The notes below the pieces were generated by a model, which made no database searches, was not told the origin of the DNA, and saw nothing but the letters and a program-made list of their open reading frames with translations. A program made the translations under genes and the position numbers. A stretch of 64,000 nt of DNA from Paraspadella gotoi (taxonomy: Eukaryota; Chaetognatha). Below are positions 33,985 through 46,089 of this stretch, piece by piece (the stretch's first letter is position 1; each line of letters begins with the position of its first letter). The stretch spans positions 3,421,152 through 3,485,151 of the forward strand of contig JBJCIZ010000239.1 in assembly GCA_051294375.1 (NCBI GenBank), read 5' to 3'.

Positions 33985-34500
33985 GTTGCGCCCCGAGTAC
34001 TCGCGGAGCAACTCTATAAGTCACTTTTGGGTCGGTCTGTCGGTCGGTCTGTCCCGCTTGCATTAAAAATGCTCAAAACTCGCCGATGAGGAAGAGGGGT
34101 TCAGCCGAAGGCATCGTCATCCTCCCCTTTCCTCATCCTCTTCTCCGTCGAGCTCGCGGGATTTCGGGGTCCAGGTTTTTCGTTTCAGAAATATTCACTC
34201 CACCTTTTTCCCTCTCTTTAGTCAGACGTACAACTTGTTATTATTTTATTCGTCCTTTTTCTTCCTTTTCAATAAACGCCTTTTTTTCCTCATTCGAATC
34301 TTATTTTGCCAGAGACATGATTATAGGGCTCGCCTATAGTTAGTTGCTCATTTGTTAAGACAAAAAAAATCCTCAGATCTATCATCTAAGCGACTGCTAG
34401 AGCCGCCTTCAGGAAATCCTAAAACTATAAAGAATAAAAGACGTGCAAAGAAAGTCACATTTGAATTTCCGTTCTTAGTTATTACGTTCGTATCGTCTTC
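33985..34500 (+). mobile_element. Hairpin-headed element, forward copy
   Basis: The palindrome at 33985-34012 (CCCGAGTACTCGCGG core) is followed by 'ctataagtcacttttgggtc'. The far end at about 34340-34470 carries 'gttgctcatttgttaagac', 'gccgccttcaggaaatcc' and 'cacatttgaatttccgttc'. The middle is occupied by unrelated CT-rich sequence. Confidence 0.55.
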
Positions 34501-34845
34501 ATTCGTTTGTCCATTCTGTTTTCTTTCCTCGTTCATTTTTTGTTATACTATTATCATTGAGCATTAGTATTATCTATATATTCTTATAATTTAATATCGA
34601 TAATTTTTTGTTAGTGTTGACAATAACGTTTTTTTAGTTTATTTTTATTTATTTATTTTTTTTTGGCTAAATAATTCTTCTTCATTTGTCAATTAGCTCA
34701 TTCTTTCGTTCCTTCGTTTATGTTCGTTTCATTTTCGTTAGTTTTGTTTCTTTCTTTCTTCTCCTCTGAATTCAACTTCACAAGTTCGCAATGAACCAAG
34801 GCCAGTTCATTCCATAATCAAAATGAAAAAAAAAAAAAAACAACC

Positions 34846-35046
34846 TAAAGTGAATGAAGTTCTTCTGGAGAGCTTCTTCTTCCTCCTCTGCTTCTCCAAG
34901 CTTTTCGTTCTCCAGTCTTCCTCAAGATGCTCGTCAGCGAAGCCGCCTCCGGGAAAGGAAGGCTCGAAGTCGCCCTTCCACCCCACATGTAGCCCTTCTT
35001 GGAAGACTCCGTCGATTGTTTGCTGCTGTGAAGGTGGGATGATATA

Positions 35047-35077
<31 letters not shown>

Positions 35078-35774
35078 TATTATCCCATTGGAATAAATGA
35101 TATCTTATCCCTCTGACTTTGGACATGCTATTTTAATATACACCTACTATAATTCATACAATTGAAACATTCTTTATATATAGTATACCACTTCATTAAT
35201 AGTAAAGCGAGGTGCCTTGGAATAAATAAACTAATAACTAACCTCTTTTCCTCTTTCCTCCTATCCTCTTTCCTCCTAACCTCCTTTCCTCCTAACCTCC
35301 TTTCCTCCTAACTTTTCCTCTTTTCTCCTAACCTCTTTCCTCTTAACCTCTTCTTCTTTCCTCCTAACCTCTTTCTCTTCCCTCCTAACCTCTTTCTCTT
35401 CCTTCTTAACCTCTTTCCTCTTTCCCTCTAACCTCTTCCTCTTTCCTCCTAACCTCTTTCTCCTAACCTCTTTCCTCTTTCCCTCTTATTCTCTTCCTCC
35501 TATTCTCTTTTTCCTCTTTTCTCCTAACCTCTTTTCCTCTTTCCTTCCTAACCTCTTACTCTTCCTCCTAACCTCTTCCTCTTTCCTCCTACCTCTTTCT
35601 TCTTTCTCCTAACCTCTTTCCTCTTTCCTCCTAACCTCCTTCTTTTTTCCTCCTACATCTCTTTCCTCCCTCCTAACCTCTTTCCTCTTTCCTCCTAACC
35701 TCCTTTCCTTCTCCTCCTAACCTCTTTCCTCTTTTCCTCCTAACCTATTTCTCTTTCCTCCCTTCTTCTTCTTA

Positions 35775-35805
<31 letters not shown>

Positions 35806-38800
35806 TTCCCAAACTCTTCCTGCTCTTCCTCTTCTTTTTGTCGTCGTCGTCGTCGTCGTCGTTCTTTTTGCTTTTTCTGTCTCTTTTGTCGTCTTCGTCG
35901 CCGGAAGATTTGATTTTGACGCTGCGACTTCGACTGGAAGAGAGAGAAAGAAAAAAAGGGGTTTTCGTCAAAAGTAATATTGCGTTTATGAAATCAATGT
36001 TTAAGAATAAGTAATTAAAACATGCGTTAACCCAAGCGTTACAGTTACAGAGTTACATAGTTTTCGATAAAATTTTTTTTAGATAATAGTAAATGTTTGC
36101 CGATGATTGTAGCAAACCAACCAACCAACCAATAAACCAACCAACTTACTAACCTACCAACCAAACTAAACTAAAAATAAACTAATAAAATCGAATCCTG
36201 AACGCAAAGACAACAACCAACTAAATCAAACGCACCGCGCAATTTTCAAAAAGCGTCTAATTTCAGTTTATAATTACCGAACTTGATTTTATCATCTGAC
36301 CTTTTTATAAATATTTAATCCAATCACTAACCTTAATTCCTAACTAAATCCTTAATCCTAATCCCGAATTCCAATCCTTAATCCTTAACCGTAATCCGTC
36401 TCCTAATCCTTAATCCTAATCTTCAACCTTAATCCACGATAAAAACTCATTCCTAACCTAATTCCTAACCTCATCTTTGTCCCTTACCCCTCATCTAACA
36501 AAAAAAACAAACTTGATTCTGACTTTAAGCGAGCCCTCTGGAAAAGATGCCCAACCAACCAATAAACCAAAATAATTTACTTACTCAAAAAAAGAAAAAA
36601 AAGAAATAGATATAAATAATTTATGAACTTACGAACAAACCAAAAAAACAAACAAAAGGAAAAAAAAACCAACCAAAAAACAAAATAAATAAAAAATTAA
36701 ACTTGATGAAAACGTTCTTTCATAATAGAGTACAGTTGCAAAAAAAAAAGAAAAATTAATAATTTTTTATATATATTTAATAATACTGGCTTTGTCAAAA
36801 TCCAGGGTTAGTGAACAATCTTTATAACGCTGGGAGATTCCGGAATGTGATGGTTAAATCTATAACTTTTACCAAAGATGACATAAAAACATATGTCAAA
36901 AAAATATATGATAAATTATTAATTTTCTCTTTTCTTTTTTTATCCGCACCATACTCCATTAATAATTGATTAATTAAAAATGGCATTATGAGGTCGAACT
37001 CTTTCATCATCATTAGAGTATTTAATTTAATATCAAGAACGATACAGTAGCGCACATCGGCGACAAAATTAAAACCCAAAACGAATAAAAAATAGAATTG
37101 AGAGGTTAACGCGAACTGTGCACGAGACGACGTGAAACTCACCCTCCCTTCTTTTTGTCGTCCTCGTCTTCGTCTTCGTCATCGTCTTTCTTCTTCTTCT
37201 TCTTCTTCTCCTCCTTCTTCTTCTTGTTCTCCTCCTCTTCTTTCGCTCTCTTCAGTTCCTCTTCGTATTCCATCTCCAACTTTTTCGATTCCTCCTGCAT
37301 CTTTTCCTGAGGATATCGTTGTTGTTGTTGATGTCGTTGTTATGGTTTTGTAATATTGTTGGTTTTTTTTTTAAATGTTATTGATTCGTCATTGTTGGTA
37401 GTTTTTGTAGTTGTCATTGTAAAGGTTGTTGTTTTTAATGTTATAATCGTTACTGTTTTTGTAATTGTTGTTTTTTTTTGCGGTTGCTGTCGTTATTGTT
37501 ATGGTTGTTGTTTTGATGTTGTTATTAGCCATTGTATTAATCCTTTCAGCTTCGTTGAGTTTAGAGATTTAAGCAAAGTTTGAAAATAATTTCATCAACG
37601 ATTTTATTTGTGTACGGACATGTTTCGACTCTTTAATGCTGATGAAGACTCGAAATAAAGAGTCGAAACATGTCCGTACACAAATAAAATCGTTGATGAA
37701 ATTATTTTCAAACTTTGCTTAGATGTTGTTATTTAAATTGTTTTTGTAATAGTGGTTTTCGTATTAGTTGTTTTTTGTGGTTGCTGTGGTCAATCGTCAT
37801 CATCATTGTTGTTGTAGTCGGACATTGCTTGGTCAGTCACGTAGCTGGATCGAGATCGAGATACAGTCTACAAAAATCATCAATCGCTGACCTTGACTCA
37901 TTAAGTATGTTATTTTTTAATTTATCTAATTGGTTACAATGAAACCGATCGAAAAAAATAGTCGGACGATCGGGACGAACGAACCGACCGACCGGGACGG
38001 GAACGGACAGAATTTGTGAATACCTTCGCTTCCTTTCCTTCTGCCTCCTATTTTTCTCTTCAGACGGATGGACCGACCGGGGACTGGGAACGGACAGAAT
38101 TGTGTGAATACCTTCCTTCCTTTCCTTCTGCCTCCTATTTTTCTCTTCAGAAACGGAATTGGACGGATGAACCCCCGGAACCCGGGACGGGAACGACAGA
38201 ATTGTGAAATACCTTCGCTTCCTTCTTCTGCCTCCTATTTTTCTCTTCAGACGGATGGACGGAGGACGACGGGACGGGAACGGGACAGAATTTGGAATAC
38301 CTTGGTTCTCTTCTCTTCTTCTTCCTTCTCTGCCTCCTATTTTTCTCTTCAACGTACGGACATGGACGGACTGACCGGGATGGGAACGGACAGAATTTGT
38401 GAATACCTTGAGGGATTTCTCTCTCCTTCCTTTGCTTCCTTTTCTCTGCTCCTATTTTTTCTCCTTCCAACGTACGACGTATGGACGGACCGACGGGACG
38501 GGAACGGACAGAATTTGTGAATACCTTGAGGATTTCCTCTTCTCCTTCTTTCGCTTCCTTTCCTTCCGCCTCCTTTTTTTTCTCTTCCGACAGTTGGACG
38601 GATGGACAGATGGACGGATGGACGGACGGATGGATGGATGGACGGACGGACCGACCGACCGGGACAGGAACGGACAGAATTTGTGAATACCTTGAGGGAT
38701 TTCTCTTCTCCTTCCTTCGCTTCCTTTCCTTCTGCCTCCTTTTTTTTCTCTTCTTCCTTCTTCTCTTCCTTCTTCGCGATCAAATCTTTGATCTCCGCCT

Positions 38801-41800
38801 TTGTCTCTTCAGCCTTCGCCTTCTCCTCCGCCTCCAGGATTTTTCTGCGCGGAAAGGGGAAAAAAAAAGAATCGGGTTTGAGCAGATTTAATAAATCAAT
38901 CCAATCCTATCAAAGCTTCTCAATCAATCCAATCTATCAAACCAATTTAATAAAGGTGAATAAGGTGCTAAGTGGGCTGAAGACTACTATCCGTAACTTC
39001 TATGCCCCTTCAGCAGCCATGGAACGGGTCCTGGGCTTGGAACCAGGCTTGAGGGTTTTCCACATCCCCAAGGCGGTTCACGGCCGCCCTCACGCTTCCC
39101 GCAGGGGAGGTACCACTTAGGGATTGAACCCGATACCTAGTGGTCATGAGCTGATGGCTTTATTCAATGACCCACCGGGTCATGACCGAAGGTTTCATAC
39201 TTACAGGTGGGGTGAACTTATGCAATGCCCGACAACAAAATAAATGAATAAATCAATCAATCAAGCAATCAATCCAATCAATCAATCAAGCTATCAATCA
39301 ATCGAGCTATCAATCCTTTCAAACCAATCAATTAATCCAATCAATCAATCCTATCAATCCAATTAATCCAATTAATCCAATCAATCAACCCTAAATCAAA
39401 TCCAAAAATCCAAAAATCCAAAAAATCACCGCTGTTCGTCCATCTTCTCCCTCTGCTTCGCCCTCAACTCCTTCTCCACCTCCCTCATCCTCGCGTCCTC
39501 CTCGTCCACCTTCCTCTTCCACTCCTCCTTCCGCTCCTTCCTCTGCGTCTCCAAGTCTCTCGTCGGATCGTAGGGCCGCTCCATGAAGGCCCGCTCCTGC
39601 TCCTCCCGGGTCAGCTCGGTGCCCGTCAGGCCGGCCGCCTTGGCCTGTTCGGCCTGGAGAGAGAGAGAGAGAGATATATAAAAAAAAAGAGAGAGAGAGA
39701 GAGAGAGGGGGGGGAAGGTTCATATTTAGAGACGGTCCGGCGTTTTTATTGGCGCCGCGAGTACTCGCGGAGCAACTCTATTAGTCGATTTTCGTTTTCG
39801 GTCGGTCGGTCCATCCCTCTTACGTTAAAAATGCATTCATTCCTTCGTTTATTCGTTCGTTTGTACGTTCGTACGTTCATATGTTCGTTCATTTCTTTTT
39901 TTTATTTCTAATTCACTACTTCCCCGCCCCCCCCCAACGCGCCTTCAAGAGGTTAGCCAGATCCTCTTCCTGCTCGATAAGCAGCTGCGTCTTCTCCAGA
40001 TCGTGGAGGATGTCGAACATCTCCTTCTTCTTCCTCCGGCTGCTCGTCCGCGCGACTCCGGGCGGCATCTTGAAGAGAGGCAGCTGATCGTAGGTCAGGG
40101 TGCGGCCCTTGTACTCGCCTTGGGGGATAGGAAAATAATGTCGGAGAGAAAGAGAGAAGATAGATAGATAGATAGACGTATACAGACAGGCCACTCAGAC
40201 AAACGGACGGAGGGACGGACCCGTTGCCGTTGTTTGGTCGGTCACGTCCTCGTAACCTTCTTCCCTGGTCACGTCGTACCAAAACCTAATCATGTCTTCG
40301 TAGTACTTCTTCAATGAGTTTCTTTCGCGGAAAAGAGTTTGACTCGGAATCTGTTCCATGCTGCGAACCTTAAAACGGGGGGGAGGGCCTGTAGACTACC
40401 GTCCGTATCTTCTGTGCCCCCTCGGCAGCAACGGAAAAAAGTCCTGGGATTGGAACCATTCTTGCGGGTTTTTTCAGGGGCCCCCAAGCCTGGGCGAGCC
40501 GGTTTACGGGCCGTCCTCCACGTAGGGTTATACCATTGGGGATCGATCCGGGTCCCTAAAGGTCATGAGCCACCGGGGTCCCGACTGAAAGCGTCGTGTT
40601 TATAGGCGGGCTGAACCTATGCAATGCCAAACTACGAATAGCAGAACATTTAACCTCTTTCTTCTTTCGCTTTTCTTTGGGCAGGAACGCGGGCTTCAGC
40701 TCCTGTTGAGATTTGTAAAAATCCTTCCGACGTGCCTCGTTGTAATCCTGGACGATACGTAATTTATACACTCGTCAATGATTTTACAAACGATTTTACA
40801 AACAAGAAAGTTATAATCAGTATTTTACGCCGTCGAAAGATTCTCCTTCAAAAAAACCTTTTTTTTATATCTTAATGTTATTCTACGAGTTTCAATGCGG
40901 CGAGAGAATGTTTAAAATCCACCATCTATTTCCAAATATAACTTATTCCGACAGCAGAAAGTCATATTACCTCGCTAACAACTTAGCCCGATTATATTTA
41001 AATTTGAAATTTAAAAGAGAGAAGAAAACAAAAAAATATTGTTGAGATTTAATCCCATTAGTTTCATCGAAATTACCACGTTCGAATTATCTCTCTCTGA
41101 CAAGACGGACGACGAACTTACTCCACGACGGCAGATCCCCCCCCCAGCCGCTTCCAAAAAACCCTTACCTTCGTATAAGTCTTAAGACGCTTGACCGTCC
41201 CGCGCGGAACAGCCATCGCTTCCAACTGTTTCTTAGAGTAAACGAGGTTTCCGAACTCGTCGTACTTAGCGTCGGGGTCACGACGCTGAGCGCGATATCT
41301 GGCGGCGGAGTTGGGAGATAGGAAGTTGTATTTATTTATTCATTTATATATTATTTTTTTAATCATTTGTTCTATTTATTCATTTTTTGAGTTATTTATT
41401 CGTTAGTAATAATATAATGTCTATAAATTACATTACGTTGGTTGGAAATTGAGAGACAATGAGATGGCAAAAAACGATTTAATGAAAATATTTCTCTTCC
41501 CTCCCTCCTCTCATTTTTCCTTCCTCTTCTCTCTCCCTCCCTCTCCCTCCCTCTCTCTCTCTCTCTCCCTCTTCTTCCTTCACCTCGGAAACCAAAAGTT
41601 GGGAAAGAATTCCTTCAAGTCGAAATCCAGTTTTCCCTTCTTCCTCCAAATATCCTTGACTTCCGCGACCGATTTGAGGCGCGCCTTCGGACGCAGCTCG
41701 CTCTTCGACTTCCCGAAGAAGGGCTGTCGACGAGGGTGGGGCTTCTTCTCCTCCACTTCCTCCTCGTAAAAGTCGGCGTAGTCTCGGAGGAGCTTTTCCA

Positions 41801-42471
41801 GTTCGGCGCGGTCGGCCTTGGATTTTGATTTAGATTTTGATTTTGAATTGATTTTGATTAGATTTGATTTTGATTTGATTTTGATTTTGATTTTGATTTT
41901 GATTTTGATTNNNNNNNNNNNNNNNNNNNNNNNNNNNNNNNNNNNNNNNNNNNNNNNNNNNNNNNNNNNNNNNNNNNNNNNNNNNNNNNNNNNNNNNNNN
42001 NNNNNNNNNNNNNNNNNNNNNNNNNNNNNNNNNNNNNNNNNNNNNNNNNNNNNNNNNNNNNNNNNNNNNNNNNNNNNNNNNNNNNNNNNNNNNNNNNNNN
42101 NNNNNNNNNNNNNNNNNNNNNNNNNNNNNNNNNNNNNNNNNNNNNNNNNNNNNNNNNNNNNNNNNNNNNNNNNNNNNNNNNNNNNNNNNNNNNNNNNNNN
42201 NNNNNNNNNNNNNNNNNNNNNNNNNNNNNNNNNNNNNNNNNNNNNNNNNNNNNNNNNNNNNNNNNNNNNNNNNNNNNNNNNCGCCAGATCCTCCTCCTTC
42301 CAAACGTTCTTCGCCCACCAGACTTGCTTGTAAGACTCGGGCGGGTCCCAGTTGGGGTCGTTCTCCCAGGGCGGGGTCATGTTCTGTGAGAAACCCGGAG
42401 GGTGGAAGTGGGGGGGGGAGGGAGAAAGATAGTCGGAAACTCCCGTCAATAAATCAATCGTTCGGGCGAAA

Positions 42472-42502
<31 letters not shown>

Positions 42503-43445
42503 AGTCTTTTCTTATTTGAGTCGCCGCACTTTTTGATCAATCAATCAATCGTGACAAGTAGATAACGCGATCCGAATTAATCGATCGCTCGGTTTAATCA
42601 TCAATCCGTGAATGATCGAATGAACGAATGTACCACCTAATGAGTGAATAAATGAATGAATCTAAATGATGAATGATTGAAAAAAGGTTATTTAATCGAT
42701 CGCTTCGTCAGTCCGTCCGTCCGTCTTACCCTGATCCGTCTCTCCCTCTCTCTCCTGATGCTTCGGATGACCTCCAACGCCCTCTGATCGTGAGGTTGTT
42801 CGATCGAGTCTAACTTGTCCACGGGATATCTGAGGGTGATGACTAAATTGTGATTTCAATCTTAAGAAATTTAAATTGCAGTTAATTATTGTGTGTGTGN
42901 NNNNNNNNNNNNNNNNNNNNNNNNNNNNNNNNNNNNNNNNNNNNNNNNNNNNNNNNNNNNNNNNNNNNNNNNNNNNNNNNNNNNNNNNNNNNNNNNNNNN
43001 NNNNNNNNNNNNNNNNNNNNNNNNNNNNNNNNNNNNNNNNNNNNNNNNNNNNNNNNNNNNNNNNNNNNNNNNNNNNNNNNNNNNNNNNNNNNNNNNNNNN
43101 NNNNNNNNNNNNNNNNNNNNNNNNNNNNNNNNNNNNNNNNNNNNNNNNNNNNNNNNNNNNNCCCTCGTTATCATCGCCCCTGGAATGATATTGATCCCCG
43201 GCATATTTTCGTTCATCCACGCGATCGCAGCGCCGCTCAACGGGCCGCCGTAGTTTCTAAACCAAACATAAAATCTACAGTAAGATCATTCAATGTTAAA
43301 TGTTAAATTAAGAAGCCGAATGCAGCGTCGTTCCACCACCTCCTGCCGCTCTGCGTACAGCTCCTACAGCTCCTACAGCTAAGCCTGCTGCCGCTTCTCC
43401 TTCCTCCATTTTCTTCCCTTCCACTCGACTCAGAAAATTAATTGA

Positions 43446-43536
<91 letters not shown>

Positions 43537-45884
43537 TATTTTAAGATAAGCACTAGGCGACTCAAAAGACGAAGATAACAACAACAACTCAAACAAAGAC
43601 GAAAAAAGACAAAGACAATGACACCAAAGGCGTCGACAAAGAACAGGGACTTGACAAAAGTGGTGACACACCTGAATCCCCGACTGTCGAGCACGTAGCA
43701 TCTCGACTGCCAAGGCTTCATGTTCTGCATCCAATCGGGTTCCACGAGTTCGTGGCGCTGGAGCTTGTCCAGCTCCTTGTACGGCTGGAAAAGAGATATA
43801 TAAAGAGAAAAGAATGAACGAATGAAAAAAGAAAAAAAAATCAAGCATTCACTTGTTTAAAGGAAATGAACGAATAACTAACGAAAATGAATGAAATTTA
43901 ATCGATCGAACGACCTCGGGCTTCTGCCAGGGCATCGCCGACTCCGTGGGCCGGTCTTCGTCCTCGACCTTCTCCGGTTTAGGGGATCTGCGGATCGGAC
44001 CCGCGATGGGGGGCTTGCCGGTCATCGGTCGTTCCTGGGGAAGAGAGAGGGGAGGGAAGAGGGAAAGAGGAAAGGGAGAGAGAAGGAGGAGAAATATAGA
44101 GGGGCTGAGAGGAGAGACAGAGGTAGTATAGGAGAGGGGAGAGGGGAGGGGAAGAGAGGGGAGAGAGGGAGGAAGTTAAAGAGGGAGATAGAAGAGGGCA
44201 GAGGGAAAGAGGGGAGAGGGAGAGAGTAAAAAAGGGAGAGAGTGCGAGAGGGAAATACGCAGGCCTCGTTTTCCTTTTTTTATGTTTTTTTGGTAATTTT
44301 TTGTGAAAAAAAAACATTTTTTCGACAAAAATAAAAAAAAAAAAAAAAAACGAAAGAAAAACTCAGCCAACCCAAACTTTAAACACAGCCCCAAACCACA
44401 GAGCCTAAAGCCCAAAACATATTCACACACACTCTCTCCCTTCACAGCCCAAATCCCTCACGTGAAGGACTACGGGCAGATCGCTGATCATGTCCGAAAT
44501 AACGACGGGCGGCGGCCGAGCGTAATAAGCGGCGGCGACCGGAACTCCGGCCAGAGTCGCGCTGGAACCAGCAACGGAAAGGCGGTTACTCGCGATACTG
44601 GGGTGATGGGCGACGCCAGGGGGCTTGGGGGCAACGCCGGGAACTGCGGCGCCGGGAGCTGGAGCAACGCCGGGAACTGCGGCGCCGGGAGCTGGAGCAA
44701 CGCCGGGAACTGCGGCGCCGGGAGCTGGAGCAACGCCGGGTTGTCCGGGAACTGCTACGCCGCCGGGGGTCGGGAAAGGCGCCGGCGCGCCGGGAACGGC
44801 GCCCGGAACGGCTCCTGCTTGCGGAGTCCCCGGTGGCGCGCCAGGCACGGTTGTAGTGGAGGGCAGAGAGCCAGGCGTTCCAGCTGGGGGCGGACCGGCG
44901 CCGGGAAACGCCGCCGCCGAGACGGGTTTTCCCGGCGTCGCGCCGGGTGGAGGCGGAGGCGGCGGCGGAAGCGGCGGCGCCCCAGGCATAAAGAGCGTTT
45001 GATACAGATCCCCAGGCCCTTGTGGCGGCGGCGGCGGAGGGGGTGGCTGCTGTTGTTGCTGTAACAGCAACTGCTGCTGCACATGGACGGGCTGGTGCGT
45101 CTGTCCTTCCATGTTCGACGAGAGGATTGGGTTATTGTGTCGATGATACGAGCTGCCATCCGAAGGCGTCGAGGCGGCCGACGGCATCTGCGACGGCATC
45201 TGGGAAGACATCTGCGACGGCATCTGCGACGGCATCTGCGACGGCATCTGCGACGGCATCTGCGACGGCATTTGCTGCATTTGTGACGTCTGCTGCATCT
45301 GTAGCATAGAAGAATAATCCTGCTGCGGCATATGTTGCATCGGTTGCGAAGGATTCATCCCCGGCTGCTGCATCGGATAATTCTGTTGCGTCTGCTGCAT
45401 CGATTGCATGTACTGCATTTGCTGCATGTCCATCGGCTGCGTTTGTTGCATGTACTGCATAGAATTTGGCTGCATCTGCTGCGTCTGCATGGCCTGCATC
45501 TGCTGCATTTGCATGGGCTGCATCTGCTGCGTCTGCATGGGCTGCATCTGCTGCGACTGCATGGGCTGCATCTGCATGGGCTGCATCTGCTGCGATGGAT
45601 CGTAGTTGAAGGAACGCTCGAGAGATGTCGTCGTCGTCGTCGTCGCTTCTTTCGTCGTCGTCGTCGCTTCTTTCGTCGACGTCTCGAGATTTTTTCTCTT
45701 CCTCTTCTCTTCTCCCGTCGTCGTGGTCGTCGTCGTCGTCGTTGTGGACGATCCGTTGGAATCATCGACGTCGTCGACGTCGTCGGGATCCTCGACGAAA
45801 ATCCTCGCAGGGCCTCCGGAGGCGTTCCTCGATCCGGTCGCTGATTTGGAGGCGGTGCCGAAGACGAAGGCGTTGGCGTTCACT

Positions 45885-45915
<31 letters not shown>

Positions 45916-45979
45916 TATCCTTCTTTTCGTCGTCGTCGTCGTTTTTGTTGTTTTCGTCTTCGGAGAACAAAATCAAGTC

Positions 45980-46022
<43 letters not shown>

Positions 46023-46029
46023 CTTCCAT
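34846..46029 (-). CDS. Long unrecognised protein, prion-like N-terminus and coiled-coil exons
   Basis: Exons on the minus strand, mostly in phase: 46029-44462, 44034-43915, 43784-43672, 43256-43162 (into a gap), 42829-42730, 42383-42282 (gap), about 41819-41584, 41298-41169, 40747-40655, 40352-40221, 40118-39939, 39653-39429, 38844-38691, 37306-37143, 35933-35745 and 35025-34846. Exon 1 encodes an Asn run, Asp/Thr runs, QMQPM and MPSQ repeats, poly-Pro and GVAPAPGAAVP repeats. Next come short exons with conserved-looking W/Y motifs (EPDWMQNMKPWQSRCYVLD, GAAIAWMNENMPG, TPPWENDPNWDPPESY, MIRFWYDVTREEGYEDV). Charged coiled-coil exons follow (EEQERAFMERPYDPTRDLE, KILEAEEKAKAEE), then Lys/Asp runs and GYMWGWKGDFEPSF. 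I recognise no family. A nuclear or scaffold role is only a guess from composition. Several single-base breaks occur (for example in the FRERKNSLKKYY exon), and two assembly gaps probably hide exons. Confidence 0.6.
35245..35744 (-). repeat. Pyrimidine tandem array copying a splice donor
   Basis: About 500 bp of imperfect CCTCCTAACCTCTTTCCTCTTT units on the plus strand. On the minus strand each reads GGAAAGAG|GTTAGGAGG. The array begins exactly where the Lys/Asp-rich exon ends (AATAG|GTTAGG at 35745), so the unit repeats a potential 5' splice site more than 15 times. Confidence 0.7.
37571..37720. repeat. Fold-back palindrome, perfect 64-bp arms
   Basis: The left arm 37571-37634 and right arm 37657-37720 are exact reverse complements around a 22-base centre. 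The central part (GACATGTTTCGACTCTTT) and 'caacgattttattt' are shared with the palindrome at 3414-3560. It lies in an intron of the long minus-strand gene. Confidence 0.9.
38000..38690 (-). repeat. Tandem array of exon end plus splice donor
   Basis: On the minus strand the exon ending at 38691 (GAGAAATCCCTCAAG|GTATTC) is followed by six more copies of the same exon end and donor. Their last exon bases fall at 38525, 38407, 38301, 38213, 38112 and 38024. Each unit (88-166 bp) has a purine-rich part encoding EEKKKEAEGKEAKE-like sequence, the donor, then ACAAATTCTGTCCGTTCC and a GGTCGGTCCGTCCATCC spacer. Confidence 0.75.
38962..39215 (-). mobile_element. SINE family B, reverse copy with clear tRNA-like head
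   Basis: Read on the minus strand: GGTGGGTCATTGAATAAAGC, CATCAGCTCATGACC, ACTAGGTATCGGGTTCAATC, then 'ctgcgggaagcgtgaggg' and 'cctggttccaagcccagg'. GGTTCAATCCC is a good pol III B box, and CTCATGA has the form of a CAT anticodon loop, so a tRNA-Met-like origin is suggested. Confidence 0.7.
39749..39830 (+). mobile_element. Hairpin-headed element, head fragment
   Basis: Carries GCGCCGCGAGTACTCGCGG and GAGCAACTCTATTAGTCGAT, then GGTCGGTCGGTCCATCCC. Only the palindromic head and the GGTC run are present. Confidence 0.55.
40372..40625 (-). mobile_element. SINE family B, reverse copy
   Basis: The minus-strand reading contains 'ggtggctcatgacc', a B-box-like GGATCGATCCCC, 'gtaaaccggctcgcccagg' and 'tccaatcccaggac', in the same order as the copy at 38962. 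It lies in an intron of the long gene. Confidence 0.6.
43449..43534. repeat. (AAT)n microsatellite
   Basis: About 28 uninterrupted AAT/TAA units in an intron of the minus-strand gene. Confidence 0.95.
44630..44745 (-). repeat. Coding 33-bp tandem repeat
   Basis: Three near-identical 33-bp units plus partial flanks, each encoding the 11-residue GVAPAPGAAVP motif in the first exon of the long minus-strand gene. The period is a multiple of three and preserves the frame. Confidence 0.8.
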
Positions 46030-46089
46030 GGATTCGAGATTTTTTTAAGGAAGGAAGACGACTGTGTATAAAAGGGATGGGTTAAATTG

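Noticed and set aside
38962-39215. Genuine tRNA-Met gene
   Set aside because: The head is tRNA-like, but stems are imperfect, the same head occurs with a conserved non-tRNA body in several copies, and no terminator follows the tRNA end. A SINE explains it better.
45022-46085. Plus-strand Arg/Leu/His or Ser-run frames opposite the Gln-rich exon
   Set aside because: Trinucleotide repeats are open in several frames. The minus frame continues in phase into the next exons and is preferred.
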